A stretch of 64,000 bases of DNA from Psettodes erumei (Eukaryota > Chordata > Actinopteri > Pleuronectiformes > Psettodidae), in the NCBI GenBank assembly GCA_016785225.1, contig JAFBJZ010000940.1, forward strand, positions 62,001 to 126,000, written 5' to 3'. The position numbers were made by a program, and so were the translations under genes. The notes under the pieces were generated by a model. It made no database searches. It was not told the DNA's origin and saw only the letters and a program-made list of their open reading frames with translations. Shown in pieces: positions 23,321 through 36,961 of the stretch (position 1 is its first letter; each line of letters opens with the position of its first letter).

Positions 23321-26300
23321 GTGCTATATATTACTTATTGTAGGTCATCTAATTTGAAGCACAAGCCATGGCAATCATATAACAGGTCAAATATTTCACT
23401 CTGTCCCTGACGGATCAACTTGCCAAATATAGAGCAAATAGTATCAGCTGTCTTTCTTTCTGCACATTTTGGTACACAGGAAGGAGCATTCAACTTTTCA
23501 CTGCGGCTTTTAACTTGAAGCGAGAGCAAGATGACCTGTCACATAGGTTGCTGGCCAGATTTGGGCCAAAACCTTGACAGTAAAATTCTATGCACTTTAA
23601 ACAAACAAGCCACCGGGGATTTTCAGAATGAAGCAGTCTCAATAACATGACAAGTGGTGTGTCTGTACATTCATGCCAGTGCCAAACAGCAAGCTGAGTT
23701 TAGAGAAGTAACTTGAATAGAAAATGAAGCCGACATCTTGTTTATGATTTAGATGTAGTAGAAAGTGCCCTTGGCTAAAAATACATTAGCCTGTAGCATG
23801 GCAACAATAGCACAAGTATAAAACATTTAATACTTGACATACTGCCAGTGAAAGCATTGGACTTGAATTTGGGCAGCTGGGACTGCAGATTTCAGCATTA
23901 ATGGGGACTTGACATAATTTGCATGGGACAGGATTCTGGGGACAAAAGATGCTGGAAATGCAGCAGGGCAGTGGAAAAAGCAGTTCTCCCCAGCTTGAAT
24001 GCAAGACCATGTGAGGTCGGGATGGTTTGGCAGCTCTCAGTGTTAAAAGTTTTAAAAGTTTGGACTCTCACTTCAGCAGGTGTCACAGCGACAGTGGCAG
24101 TAGCAGAAGCAGCAGAATCAGCGAGACTGCAGTTTTCTGCTTTGACAGATCCTTCTCCAGACGGTAGGTGGGCGTTTTTATTTGCCAGACAAGAGCTGTA
24201 ACAGCAGGATTTTCATTTACCAAGGTACGCAAAATAACTTCTCCAGCCATGGACCAGTCTAGAGTGGGCTCAAAGGAAGACGTCCTGAGAACAAGAGAGA
24301 GCCAAAGGCAAAACAAATGACAGTTTCTGTGAGAGGTAGTGATCAAAATGCTGAGAGAAATCCGAGTGCTGACAACAAGTGGAACAGGCAGTTGGCAACA
24401 GCACAGTAGGGACAGCAGGGGTGTTCATGGAACTGACAACATAAATGAAGTGCCTTGTTTAAAGTGCCGAATGTGATTGTGTGGCTCAGCTGTTGCCATG
24501 CAAAGGATTTTGTGATTTTAGATATTTTTCAGAAGCAGTTTTGAGTATTTACTACATTAGCTGTAACAGTTTTGTTTTTGTTTTTGTTTTAAATTTTGCT
24601 TTCTTTAAGTGTGAATGTATGTATATATGAATAGGGGTCCCTACGCCTGAAAATCAAAAGCAGCCCCAAAATTACATTGGGTAAGACAAACAAATATTAC
24701 AAAAATAATGTAAAAAAAATTCCCAAAACCCCATAGAAATAGTTCGTCAGCCTGAGGTTCCAAACAGCAAAAAGCAGTAGGAATCTGATTGTGATTGAGA
24801 CCAAACAGGAATCTGGGTGTATTTTGGAGATGATGGCCCCTATTCCGGGCTCATTTATTTTTGTTTGGGATGTCACATTTTTAAGCACCTTCCATTGGCA
24901 CCTTCTTTATTACTTTATTCCTTTCCTCTACCTGAGTGTGTCATTACCCTCTCTAACCCACCAACCCTTCTTTACTGCCTTGCAGTGCCTTGTATTTCCC
25001 CTCCTTATCAGATCCTTTCTTGTACATCACACTACCGCCTCCTTCACTGTCTCTCCAGTCATACTTACTGGTTCAGTGATAAATCAGTCTGCTTCGAACA
25101 TAACCTCAGATAAACACCAAACACCTTTTTGATGCTTTGCGCAACCTGCAGTGGGTCTTCACTGTAAGAGGGCAAGAGGGCGCACTACATCCTTGAAGAA
25201 GATGTGGTTGGCCTTCTTGCCAATTCCGACCTCTTCCCTTTTTTCTTTTCACTGTTATCATGTCACCAGGAAGCTGTTGTTTTTTGTCATTCCTTCCCTT
25301 GTCTTTTCCAGCCCTCAAATGGCAACCTGACATGTGAGTGTACCAAACCTCCTACCCTTTCATTCCCCCCTTGTTTTTTTCCCTCAGCCTTTTTCCCCCA
25401 TCTCTGGTTCATCTCTCTGTCAATATCAGTGTATGAGGTGACATATGGTCAGTGGCGGAGTGTAGGAAACCTCTTAGCTTCCTGCCACTTCACGTTATCA
25501 CAGTCACTGACAGAAAGGGCTACACATACAGGCGAGGCATACTGTGTGCAATACACAAACAGCAGACATTGACATAAAAAAGACACAGGTCTGCAGGAAT
25601 ACATTCACACATCCAAAGACACATTTGTAGTTGACTGCCAGGTTAAGTAGCTGCTACATCTGATGGTGTGTCAGCACCACCATATGTTTCCCTTCTCTGG
25701 AAATTTCAATGAATAAGTAGTGGAGTCTTCCTTGTCACTGACATCAATCTACAAACACCTTGTGGCACAATGTGTATGTGTAAGTGTGGCATTAGTTCGA
25801 GCTAATGTAGGATTCAGATGAAGGAGCATTGTCTATCACACTCACAGGGTACACAGTGATTTTTCTCTTTGTCATCTTTGTCACCTCTGCTAACCCCAAC
25901 TAACATAAAACATTCAACATCCATAGAAGCTGTGAAATATCTCAGTGGCTCTCCTTCTTCTGAGCTTGCATGACGTGCCATGAATCAGTTCTCTGTGTCT
26001 CACTGAATGCTGTATTGTCTTTCACCTCATTCTTTTGGTCTTTCAGCCTACAACTATATTGTTTAGGCTCAGTCATCCTCATCTCTGCTTGTATTCGACA
26101 GGCAGTGCAAAAAACTTTTAAAATTCATACAGTACACTATTTACTCTGTATCAAAAGCAGAGAAAGAGCCAGTTGGTTAACACCTTAGTAGGTGGAGGAG
26201 CAGGAGGTGGAGACCAGAAACAGAGCTAAAAAAAAAGAATGAGCACTGGAGAGACACATGACTCCAAATGAAGACTACTATTACTCAATTTCTTGTGGTT

Positions 26301-28196
26301 ACCAACTATTCACCTATGATTACATTTTAGGTTTATGACTGTCGCTTGGAAATATGAATGAACATGCTGCCTCTCCAGGATAAGAGGAGGAGATTTGAGG
26401 ATTTAAACTTCTTACTGTATAAGAATAGTGGAGTTGGCAAGGCTACTGGAAAGTAGCCATTGGTTGTCCACAGCCACCTCCATCTGTTATAACAGCCTTT
26501 CCATACAGGTTACAGTGGTCCCCTGTGAGTATCCTGCCTTACCTCTTTTGACATGGGGTGCTCTGTTTTTGTTGATACACAAGCTCATGAGTGAAATGAT
26601 ACTGGGTCACCTTGGGAAGGATTGTGCAAAGAGAGAAGGGGGGATATCAGTAGATAAGGTGGAAGGGAGGAGGGCAAGCATTTTCACAGGGCTGACAGAG
26701 GAAAGGTGGAAATCTTGCTTTTCTGTGATCATTGTTGTCACAGCGCTGGCTGCACACCCTGCTTCAAATGGAAGACTGGTAAAAACAAAAAGTCTGCCAG
26801 TTCTGTGTGCCTGTTTTGATTATTGAAATCTGATCACAGTATATGATAGTACCAAGCCATTATTACAGTTCATCTTCTGTCTCCACAAAGTCACATAACT
26901 TTCCATCCATTTACTAGTAACTGTTGGGATACTTCAATCAAAAACGAAGGTCAGTGGTGAATACATGAAAATCTAAAATTTAAATGTAATGGAAATTTAC
27001 ATGTAATATTCTGTAAGACTGATGATCTTTTGAACAGAGAGACTTTTAACACTGACAAGTAATATACAGTTTATTATCTCCATTGAGATGGCATACAGCA
27101 TATACATGCTCGTATGAAGTAAGTTAGATTAGGATTTATAGCAACATGGTAGACAAAATATATCTGGATACAGTGCCCTGGCCAGTGTTTGTGGACACCA
27201 CCAGCTCACATGCACACACAATGTAAAAAGATCCATTCTTTTCTTAACATGTACATATTTATGATGTTAACCCCCTCCCCACCCTCCTCCCTCACCTTTT
27301 TCAAAAATAGCTGGCAGTAATTACCATGAAGGATGTTCTAATTTTTGCGTCATTATTAGTACACTCGAACAAAAATACACATGAGTAAGGGGCCTAAACT
27401 CATCCTATTAGTTTTCCACTCTGAAATACGAGGCTATAAAGAACATTGAAACAAGGGACCTTTTTTTAAACAGTGCTGCTTGTATGTGACTTCCAAATAT
27501 TTGCTACTTAAAAACAGCCAGACTATTTTTGACATTGGTGAATTAAAAGTAGAAGTAGATGAAGGACCATTCCTAGCTCCAAATTCTTTTCTGGTAAGGA
27601 ATCATTATAAGTAATTCATTTAAAAAATCAAACCAAACACACTACACTTTAGTTGTAGTTTTAATGTCAGGATGAATGGGTCTGGATGAGAGTTCTTGTC
27701 CCACTTCTGAAGGGGCACTGAGCAGAGCTGACTTGCTAGTGATTTGCCTGATGATCCAACAAGATGGTTTATGTCTGGTATTGGAGTGATAGTTTGGGTT
27801 ATTTGAGGTGGGGTTGTATGAGGTAATGGTGTTTATTTAATTTATTAGAGTTTGGTCTTTGCACTGGCACATTGGAGAAGGAGAGAGGAGCTGAGACACA
27901 GATGCCGAGCCATGATACTGCGCATGGGATCAGATAAAACATATTTATAAACATATATAAATATATTCAGTTTAAATGTGGGTTACATCAAGAATATTTT
28001 TTTTTTTTTTTTTACCATCAACAGCCCTTGCCTTTGGCACTACATTTTCTCAACTGTAGAATGCATGCTATATTAAATGGGAAATCCGCTGATACATGGT
28101 GCAGCCTTGGTACACTTATTATATACTGAATTTATATGAAAACAGACCTTGCATGACAAGTATATGAAGTAAAATGTATTCATGCAAATCTATACA

Positions 28197-28236
<40 letters not shown>

Positions 28237-31200
28237 TAAGTTTAACAGGAATTGTTACTAGTGGATAAAGTCATACACAGGTGTAAGAAACCTCCATGAG
28301 AGTTTTGACATTTGGGAAGGATTATGAAGCAACAAATGTTGGATTTAAACATTATTTAAAGTGTTCTCTTTTATATCCTGGCCCTTATGTGTAGGCTTGT
28401 TCCAGGCAGCTGACTACAGGAGGTGTACTGAAAACCCAAAGTGATTTAATGATGCTAGTAAATCTCAAACATTGTAATAGGAACTTGGATGCAGATAAGA
28501 TTGTGTTCACACCTTTTATTTATTTATTTATTTTTTAAATTGAAGTGGCATTGGATGACACTTTGTGTTTTTGTTGTCACGGTATGGTGTTAGAATTCAA
28601 TTATACCTCTCTCCCCATCCTATGACATCCATTCAGTGGTGTGATAAGAAAGCCCTGTGGACTCAATTTCTGCAGGTCCCTGCAATGCTTAGTGACTCCG
28701 TGGGTGTGATTTACATAACAAGTCCAGAGCCCAGGTGTGGAGGTTTTGTGTTTATTGAAGGCTAAGATGCACAAAAGTTTTCATATTTAGTCACTTATTT
28801 TTAAACCAAAATGTACACCTCCTTATGAATCACAGTATGAGGCAGTCCACATTATGCAAAAGTATTTATTTCACTCTTCAATTACCTTTTAATGGCTTAA
28901 GAAACATCTTTAAATCAACCTGAATGGCATTGATAACCTGCAGGTTATTATATAGTGAAAGCTAAGAAGATGAAAAAGTCCATAAAACTTGCCCATAGAA
29001 ACACATGAACATGGGAAGACAGGGAAAGGGGAATTACCACTGCATTTAAACCTCTCCCATCAAAGTCAAATCACATACACACACACACCTGTACTTGATG
29101 CAGGAGCCAGTTTGACTCAACACTTGAACATCTGGTAATGCAAACTACTTGAGTTTTAAATTGTTGCCACTTGAAATGTTGCTGTTTGCTGGAGGTACTG
29201 TGATGTTACCTGGTCCAAACAGTGAACTAACTTTAACTCTGTTTGGTCCAGAGGCAGCAGCAGCAGTTGTTCAGGGTGAAGACCTACTGAGTGCAGGGGG
29301 TTCACCCATTTTTGTTTTTTGTCAAGGCTTGATAGGTGCTGGCATAATTTGCAGCAATGAGCTTTTTCACTGACGATATTTTGACAAGTCACAAAATGAG
29401 TGATGTGTGAATTTCATGTCAATGCTTCAGTTTTATAGTCCTGGTGTTGTGAACACTGACTCACCATCATATTTTCATGCTTTACTGGAATACCTGAATA
29501 GAATAGAGTCATTGTTAATGTATTTATCAACTACTCTGCTTTTTCAAATGCCAAAAATGAGGTGGAAAAATGATGTGAAGCTGCAGTAGTTCAGGACGAA
29601 ATACAAAAAGGCACATGGAGAAGCAGCAGTAACAATAAGTTCAAATCCTGAACCTGAACCACTGTGTTGGTGGGAGCTGAACCACCATTGTGTTCTTTTG
29701 ACCTTTTACTGATAAATGACTGAAAATGACTTTGACTACTATTAAAAAAAGAAGACCCTAAAAATGCTCAAAGGAATGTTCGGTAATTTCATGCATGAAA
29801 AACAATACTCGTATTTTACTCGTTATACTTAAATTTTATTACCAGGATAGTTGGGTCACATGGATCCTGCTCTGAATGCAGCAGGTAATAGCAGCAATTT
29901 GGTATACATGTCAGAAGAGGGTGTGGTGGAGGGGCAAAGGGAAATATAAAATGGAGAAACAAAACCAGGATGCATCTTTGAAAAAAAAGACAACGTATTG
30001 AAATCAAGCCTCCCTGTTACTCTCCTCTGCAGAGGGCAGGTGCCATTGTCTGTTGCTTGGGTGGGAGCTCATTTGGGTCATCCATCTTTGGACTTCACTG
30101 AAAAAGTAACATCCATTTCTACTCACAAGATGGTATTGGAATGCATGTCCTAATAATGCTGCCGCCCCACTGCCCCATGACACTGAGGGAAATTTATTTC
30201 CCCTTCAGTTAGCCAGTGGTTTGATCCGGCCCAGAGGAAGTTGGCCTTGGCTGTGTATTACAGCGTATTACTGCTGTTCGTTGGTGGGTTTTACCAAGAC
30301 AGTGAGTGGCCAAGGTTTCAGCAGGTAGAAAGCCATGTCATTTGGTGTTCAGACACTCACAAAAGAACAAAATGACCCATTTCAAAGGGCAGGCTTATAA
30401 GGTGGCAGCTGTCAAGCCTGGATAGAAGAGTTCCCCATTCTTCCTCAAGAATGAATCATGGCTTGACCCATGTAATTGTCCAACATTTGTTCATTTCATC
30501 CTCCCTACTGGAGACAGAGCTCTTATTATACACTCATTTGGTCATCCTCAATGCCTGAGCTGCTTCTTCTTTAAGAACTTAGTCAGAAGAGAGAACAAAT
30601 ACAGCACTAAATATTTCATTATCCAATGTGATGCTATAAACACAGCTATGACTTTTCATCATCTCATTTTCTTTTTAAAAAGTCATCAGTTTGATGGTCA
30701 TGTTTGCACAGCCACATTGACAGACAAATTCATAAAATTGTGCTAAACTGATTTTCACCCACTTGGGGCAGTGGAAACAAACCTGTGATGGCTTCATTAG
30801 CTCTCCATATCCCAGCTTTCCAGGAAGCAAAATGCTTCACCCAGTAAACACCATTAGATAAAACCTCTCGCTATTAACCTCCAGCAGGTGTCATTGCTGT
30901 TTTAGGTTATGCAAATATTGTTAATTCAATTATGTGTTTCCCTCTTAGCTGATGAACATTGCAGCTGTTATCACCTAAACAAACCGATAGTTTCCTCACA
31001 CGAGTGGAAACCAAACTCACTTTTTCTGTCTGCTTTAGCATAGTAATGTAGCGAGCTGTAGGCCCTGCTTACTCAAGAGGCACTCCCCCCTGTGTTTGTG
31101 TGGTTGTCTAAAGTTTCTTTCATTTTCACACTTGATGATGAGTGCAGATGGTAGACAGGTAGCAGCAGAGGATGCTGGAAAGGGCAGCTCAGTGTTTCCC

Positions 31201-31990
31201 TGACAACACTAATGTACTGACTGAAGGGATACTATCAAAAGACATAGCTGAAATATTCATAGTTAAAAGACTTTGTTAGTTAGCTAGCTCCTCCCAAATT
31301 CTACAAGGAACTTGGATGCAGTTTGATGATTTTCTCATCCGTGAATGTGGTAGACATGAAGAGAAATCAGGATATTCAGCATTAATGTGCTTTTTAGACT
31401 TTTTAGTCAGGGTAAATAAGACTTTTTAGAATCTGCTGCCTGATGATTTCTGGTATCAGCCTTGTTTCAGCTGCAGTGTAAAGGCATCACAACAGACAGA
31501 GTGAGTATCACTCTCGACCCTCTCCTTTGCATTCTGAAGTTTTGGAAATTTGGTGATGAACCAGAGGGTTTTTTAGAGCTGCTCATATTGATTTAACTTT
31601 TATAATGTTATAAATCAGAAACGAGGCCCGAGATTACTCAGAGAACTCAAATTAGCTGTCTAATCAGGAAACAGGTTTACATGCAGTACAGTAACTTGGT
31701 TACTTTTGAACTGTGTATGTATGCATTACACCATTTATCACATTTGTTCTCTATCCCCAACTTATTTTGAAAGAACAGATGTATGTTATACATCTGCATA
31801 GAGGTATAACCGCCTGGATGAGTACACAAACACAGTGATGTTATTCATCCAGTTTTGTGTGGATGAATGTATCCTGACCATATCTGGTAACCCAATAGCA
31901 AATTCAAGTAGAATATCAGGCATCTGATTTAGTTCTCAAAAGATCTAGCTGCACTGCACAGGGAGGATAACTTTACCTTCAACAGGAGAG
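23321..31990. other. Long AT-rich non-coding stretch
   Basis: About 8.7 kb without a supported gene. Longer frames (24,791-25,132; 25,204-25,572; 26,428-26,826; 29,149-29,392) carry no recognised domain and have counterpart frames on the other strand. Contents: a 17-bp T run (27,997-28,013), an AT microsatellite (28,201-28,236), TTTA units (28,515-28,535) and a 16-bp palindrome ATAACCTGCAGGTTAT (28,933-28,948). This is where a conserved non-coding element or an intron of a large gene could hide unseen. Confidence 0.5.
28201..28236. repeat. (AT)n-(AC)n microsatellite
   Basis: About 14 AT units followed by ACACACA. Confidence 0.95.
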
Positions 31991-31999
31991 AGATAGTGA

Positions 32000-32990
32000 G
32001 AGAAATATACGTCTGTCAAATTTGAACTGCTCTCTGTAGCCAGGAAAGCCGAGTTTGACTATCGGTACATAAAGGAACGGAAACATGGGCTCATGACCAA
32101 TAACCTTAGAGCACTCTGGAAAGGACTGATGGAGATGAGTAAGTATGCCACCAGATGAGGACCCTAGTCTCCCAGACAGGCTGAGTATGATCATCCTGCA
32201 AACATGCATGGAACTCACCAAGTACTCAGACCCTGTCTCTGTCCTTCCCTAACCTGTCCCTTTTCCATCCAGGAGGCTGAGGAGAGTAGGCTTAAAAACT
32301 AAATAAAAGGAAGGAAGAAGGGGCAGAGGAGGTCTCCCCTGCTGTGCTTAGCCACAGTGCGGATCAGCTGGTCCCAGTGTTCACTGACATTTACGACCTC
32401 TCCTTATGACGGTGTGCAGTCCCACAGCGTTTGAAAAAATATCCACCTAAGTCAGCCAAAAACATATGGCAATGACTTCAGGCCACTTGTCCTGTAAATT
32501 TTTGGAGTGCTTAATCCTTTCCTCCCTGAAATCTTGTCAATCCCTGCTGTTGGACCTGTATCATTTTGCTTAGCCAATTGACAGATCCATTTAAATTGCT
32601 GTAAACCTTAATGCCTAATGTCAATCTGTAACACTTGGAGTGAACTTCTATGCAGACAGCCTCTTTATAGACCTTAGTTAAACTTTGAAATTAAGTGAGA
32701 CCTCAAGAAATGACCCAGATCTGTGTTCCTGGATACTGGACTTTCTTGAAAAACAGAAATCAATCCGTCAACAGCCCCACATCTTACCCTCTGACCCTCA
32801 GTACTGACGCACCACAAGGCTGTGTTCTCTCTCTTCTGCTTTTTTCCATCTACACTGATAGCTTAACATCTCAGCACAACTCAAAATATTCAAGTATGCG
32901 GACAACACCACTGTCAATGGACTTATCAGTAACCTCCCTGAGGTATCAAGGTACAGTTAACACACCTTATTAGTCCCGCCTGTCATAAGA
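32000..32990 (+). pseudogene. Decayed L2/Rex1-type LINE ORF2 fragment
   Basis: Pieces of one reverse-transcriptase gene can be followed on the plus strand. A basic linker (AEFDYRYIKERKHGLMTNNL near 32,045-32,110) leads to CADQLVPVFTDIYDLSL (32,350-32,405), the block just before the reverse transcriptase fingers. After a heavily damaged stretch come DFLKDRKQSV-like residues, then APQGCVLS-LLFSIYTDSL (32,800-32,870). The catalytic block reads YADNTT (near 32,895), with Asn in place of the second Asp. At least three frameshifts and multiple stops are present. Same broad group as the LINE at 44,184-47,493 but much older, and on the other strand. No 3' UTR is attached: similarity ends near 32,990. 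Confidence 0.75.
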
Positions 32991-33400
32991 CCCTGTACAC
33001 TGCCTTGTATACACTGTACACAAATCAGATAGGACTGCCTTTGCATGGCTGCAACAACTGTTATACTTTCAGCCTATTAGAGTAAATGATGTGCTGGAGA
33101 ACTGAACTACACATACAATATAAATCTGCTCTCCACATTCCTAGATTTGTGGCATGTGTGATGGTGTAATTGTTTACAGTGTCTGTATGCATGTTTTGGG
33201 GGTTTTTTTGTGTGTTTGTTTTTTTGGGGAGGGGGTTGCACTGGAACCAAGGTACCATGTTGTACAAATAAATTACCGAAGTATATATCTGTGTCTACAT
33301 AATATGTATCATTATTACATAATATGTAATAATGATCAACAGTAAAACCCAATACATGGCTGTCCCAGAGGTTTAAGACTTTGCCGTAACTTAAGATGTA
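32991..33400. other. Non-coding, nothing recognised
   Basis: Includes an 11-bp direct repeat of TAATATGTA type near 33,298-33,332. No gene seen. Confidence 0.5.
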
Positions 33401-33404
33401 CCTT

Positions 33405-33465
33405 CCTTAGTCCGAGACCTGATGAAGGCCACATATGGGCCGAAACGTAGTCGACCAGGACAAAT
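33405..33465 (+). ncRNA. Hammerhead-ribozyme-like motif, probably Penelope-like LTR remnant
   Basis: The order of elements matches a type-I hammerhead: CTGATGA (33419-33425), a stem GGCC/GGCC (33427-33430 with 33438-33441), GAAA (33442-33445), a two-pair stem III (AC with GT around loop GTA) and GTC ending at 33452. A GTCC/GGAC pairing (33410-33413 with 33458-33461) could form outer helix I across an internal loop. Against it: an extra A sits between CTGATGA and stem II, and inner helix I is only one pair. Penelope-like elements are known to carry hammerheads in their terminal repeats. A related motif is at 53,464-53,512. Activity is not shown. Confidence 0.4.
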
Positions 33466-33539
33466 AAAGAATAAGAAACGACTCGGTCTCCGGTGCGCAT
33501 TTTTAAAATTAAAAATAACACAGTATAGTCAGCACTTAC

Positions 33540-33905
33540 CGTGCTACGTAGCCACCGGGGAGCTAACGCAGCCATGACCGTCCACAACCGTGACCGCGGA
33601 CGCCGACGCTCGAACGCCAGGTTCTCCTCCGCGTCCGCCGGCGATACCCACCTGCCGGAGCATTTCCACCGCTCCCGCGGTGAGACGGTCCGCGACGACC
33701 ATCCCGCCGCCCGTCCAGAGACTGGTCCGCAGCAACGACGCCATTCCAGGGGTGAGTACCACAGAGACTGGGCCTGCGCGAGGAGCGAACCGAGACTCCG
33801 ACCCGACGTAACGCGGCGACCCGGACCCGAGCGCGCGGACCGCGCCGGACTCCACAGCCAGTCCGGACGTCCCAACGCCGCACTCAATTCCGGGCGGACG
33901 AGTAC
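33540..33905 (+). other. CpG-rich island with ATG and donor-like site
   Basis: This block is strikingly GC- and CpG-rich (words such as CGCGG, CGACG and CCGCC throughout) inside AT-rich DNA. An ATG in reasonable context (GCAGCCATGA, ATG at 33574) opens a frame rich in Arg, Ser and Pro. GGGGTGAGTA at about 33750-33759 matches a splice donor. Frames are open on both strands here, as expected from base composition, so coding is not established. It could be an unmethylated promoter/first exon of a host gene, or the promoter region of a retroelement whose hammerhead-like motif lies 80 bp upstream. I do not recognise any protein in it. Confidence 0.45.
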
Positions 33906-34351
33906 TCCTGCAGATGAAAACCCACACAGTCTCTCATCACCACACACTGAGGCTGCATTAGAAGAAGCCCGACCGGCCCACGGCGACTGGGGGTCCTTGG
34001 TGGATTGGGGATTTTCTTGGGATGGGGAGTTGATGGACTGTGTCCAAAATGTGACTTTTGTATGCTCCTTTTTAAGGCCGATTGTAAAAAGTGATAATTA
34101 AAAGTAAAGTCCATCATGGTAACTGGAGAAACTACTGTAGACTACATTTTTGGGCAGCATTTCAGATTTTTTTAAGCCATGCTATAAACCATCACATGAA
34201 TTCAAACATATACAAGTAGAGCATTTTAATCACTGACCTTGGACACGCAAGAGCAAGAGAGCACTGGTGGCCATACACTATGATTTGCAGGTCAATGCAG
34301 GTCGAAGCTCAGGCATCTGAGCCAGTGTACATTTTATCTTTTATGTACCTG

Positions 34352-34380
<29 letters not shown>
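34352..34380. repeat. (AC)14 microsatellite
   Basis: Uninterrupted AC units for 29 bp. Confidence 0.97.
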
Positions 34381-34382
<2 letters not shown>

Positions 34383-35941
34383 CACAGATGGTCTCGCTAT
34401 ACATATATTTATCTCTCCCACTCTCTTCATCCACTCTCTTTCTCTGCTTCTCTCCTTGCTGTCCTGGTGTAGTGAATATGAATGAAGCAGGAGCAGAGCA
34501 GTGCCATGCATATCAATGTGTTCTTAATAAATTATGAACCAGATGTGGAGAGAAACAGGCAGAACAGGCCTCAAGTTTCACACTGTGTGGCTGAGAATTC
34601 TCTCAAGACGAAAAAATTATACAACAATATAAAAGCAATACTATTTTCCAAAAGGTAAGTGTCTCACCATGCAAACATCTTGTAAAATAGGATTTCCAAC
34701 ATTTGTATGAGCCAGATCCGACCCACATCTGTGTTCTCCTTGTACCTCCCCTTGACAAGCCCAGGTTTAATACAAAGTTAATGGACATCCACTGCAGTTG
34801 CTAGGAGATTACTGATACAACACAGACATTATTGTTGTACTTCATCTGTTAATGATACCATGCTTGATGTTTATTATTGAACAGATTATGCAGTGGCCAA
34901 CAATGGCTAACACCCTGCCAGTAAATCCTTCTCAGAGAGGAACAGTTTTATAGCTATCAATTATGATTCAGTTTCGTGTCAACCTGGTGACACATTACAG
35001 ACTTCAGGCTAAAGTACAGTGCAGAGTTTGGGGTCCAACTGTTCACTGTTAAATGATCTGTCTTGTTACACATAATCTCTCCTTGCTGTTGGAAGAAAAA
35101 CAAGACTGTGTTTAGTTCAGTAGTATTTTCAGTTAAAAAAGGTTTCTGCACACAATGCCTTATATTGTTAAGTACCACAGTGGTTGTTGATGTTCTCTGC
35201 CGTACAGTGAGCTACAACACTTGTGATTTATTAACTTTAAATTATATTGATCGAAATCAGGTTGTATCCTTATTTCTGCATCGTCTTAATAAAATAATAA
35301 TAAAAAAAACTTGGTAGAAGAAAAAGGTCTTCGATCCAAGTTACATATCAATTTCAAATAACAGCCAAACACTGCATGTCTCATCAGAAGTTGGTGAAGT
35401 ATCCTGCTGGGAAAGAAAGCTTTGGATGGATGAAGGGTCAGACATATTCTATCTCTTTGGCCATGCTGTTTAAAAAAAACCCCACTAAAGTAATTGAAAT
35501 GACTCATCAGATTGAACGATGGACATAAGCATGTGTACAATATGAATTACATGTCCAATTAGCTTCCAGTTGTTCTTCTTTTATGTGATAGCATTTCCAC
35601 ACAGTCTCACCTGCCACCTCTATACTTCGTTCAGAGTCCAGAGTAATTTAACATGATAGCTCCTGCCAGTGTCAGTGGATCAGGTCCATTTGTTATGTCA
35701 TGGTCAGAGTTTCTTGGCTTCGCCTTCTACAAGCTGAACACTATCCGACAACAAGAAACCCATAAGCTTTGATTAATTCATTAAATTGTCATAAGGTTGT
35801 TGTGCAAAACTGCAACCAGGCAGCATGTCTCCACATGTTCACACCCATCCACACACACAGGCAGAGACACAAACAGCAACAAACGTGCATGATCACAGAA
35901 GTGGGATCCACATATGTGCAGTAATGGACACACATACGCAC

Positions 35942-35943
<2 letters not shown>

Positions 35944-36000
<57 letters not shown>
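35944..36000. repeat. (AC)28 microsatellite
   Basis: 57 bp of uninterrupted AC, the longest pure microsatellite in the window and probably length-polymorphic. Confidence 0.98.
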
Positions 36001-36002
<2 letters not shown>

Positions 36003-36961
36003 AAACCCCACCTGAGCTGTTTAGCTGCTATTTAATTTATAGCTGTTCTTTACAGTGGAAGTAGATCCAAAAAGGAACTGAGCGGCTCACCTGTGCTTCC
36101 TCTAGCATCATGTGATACTGCCAGGTTAGGTTGTACGTGTGTGTGTGTGTGGACGCTTGTGTATGTGTGAGGTGTTGAATCACACTGAACAATACAGAGG
36201 GTAATTCATTTCTTGTCTTATCTTTTGCCTTTGTACTCCTACCTCTCCCCACTGTGTCACTGAGTGTGTGAGTGTGAGGACGTGACCCATTCCCTCCCTC
36301 TCCTACTGGCTCTGTGTGTAGTCCTCAATCTCATTAAGGTGCCTCTGAACTTTCTTGAATGTCACGGCCCTGTTACCTGAAGCCAATGCAGACACACACT
36401 CTACTCCACTTTCCACAGCTGCCTGGCAAATAATTTGAATCAACAATATGTTTCACATCTTGATGAGACATATTTATTTATTTATTTCCACATTCCTGGA
36501 TTTATTTATTTATCTTACAGAAAGCTTCATTGCAGACATTTTTCAACCTCAATGGTATTTTGGGGATGGATGCTTTTGAGGACACCCAGTCCAAAATACT
36601 ATAGATGTATTTTCTTAAGAATATATTGACCTTGAAACTCTAATATGGAACCATTTTTGTTTCAACGTTATGCCTGTTTGTTCATGAAATCTGCCCCTGC
36701 CACAGTGAACCTCAGTTTTAACAGATGCTAATGCCATGCTCAATCATAGGTCATACTTTGCCAAAACTTATTTCAAGAACTTAATTAAAACCAAACAACA
36801 ACTTAACTCGATTTGCTCAAAACTTAGTTTAAACAAAGAATAAGCAATACTCTTAACAGTTAATTCACACCCTAATTGGTTGTTTTATTGTCAACATACC
36901 ACAGTATGTGTTAATACTGTATTGCTGTATTACATTTATCAAAACAGGGATACTGAATTAA

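Larger units (their letters stand above)
33906..36910. other. Non-coding stretch with CA microsatellites
   Basis: No supported gene. Holds the AC arrays at 34352-34380 and 35944-36000 and a GT run at 36136-36151. The minus-strand frame at 35781-36011 is the CA array read as Cys-Val repeats. Confidence 0.55.

Noticed and set aside
26428..26826. 132-codon frame, possible exon
   Set aside because: No recognisable domain, no convincing splice sites matched to a neighbour, and the length is within chance for this window.
33336..34117. Overlapping long frames on both strands in the CpG-rich block (up to 203 codons)
   Set aside because: High GC removes stop codons in all frames. The proteins are Arg/Ser/Pro-rich with no domain, so base composition explains them. 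Only the CpG patch itself is reported.
35781..36011. Cys-Val repeat protein on the minus strand
   Set aside because: It is the (AC)28 microsatellite translated.
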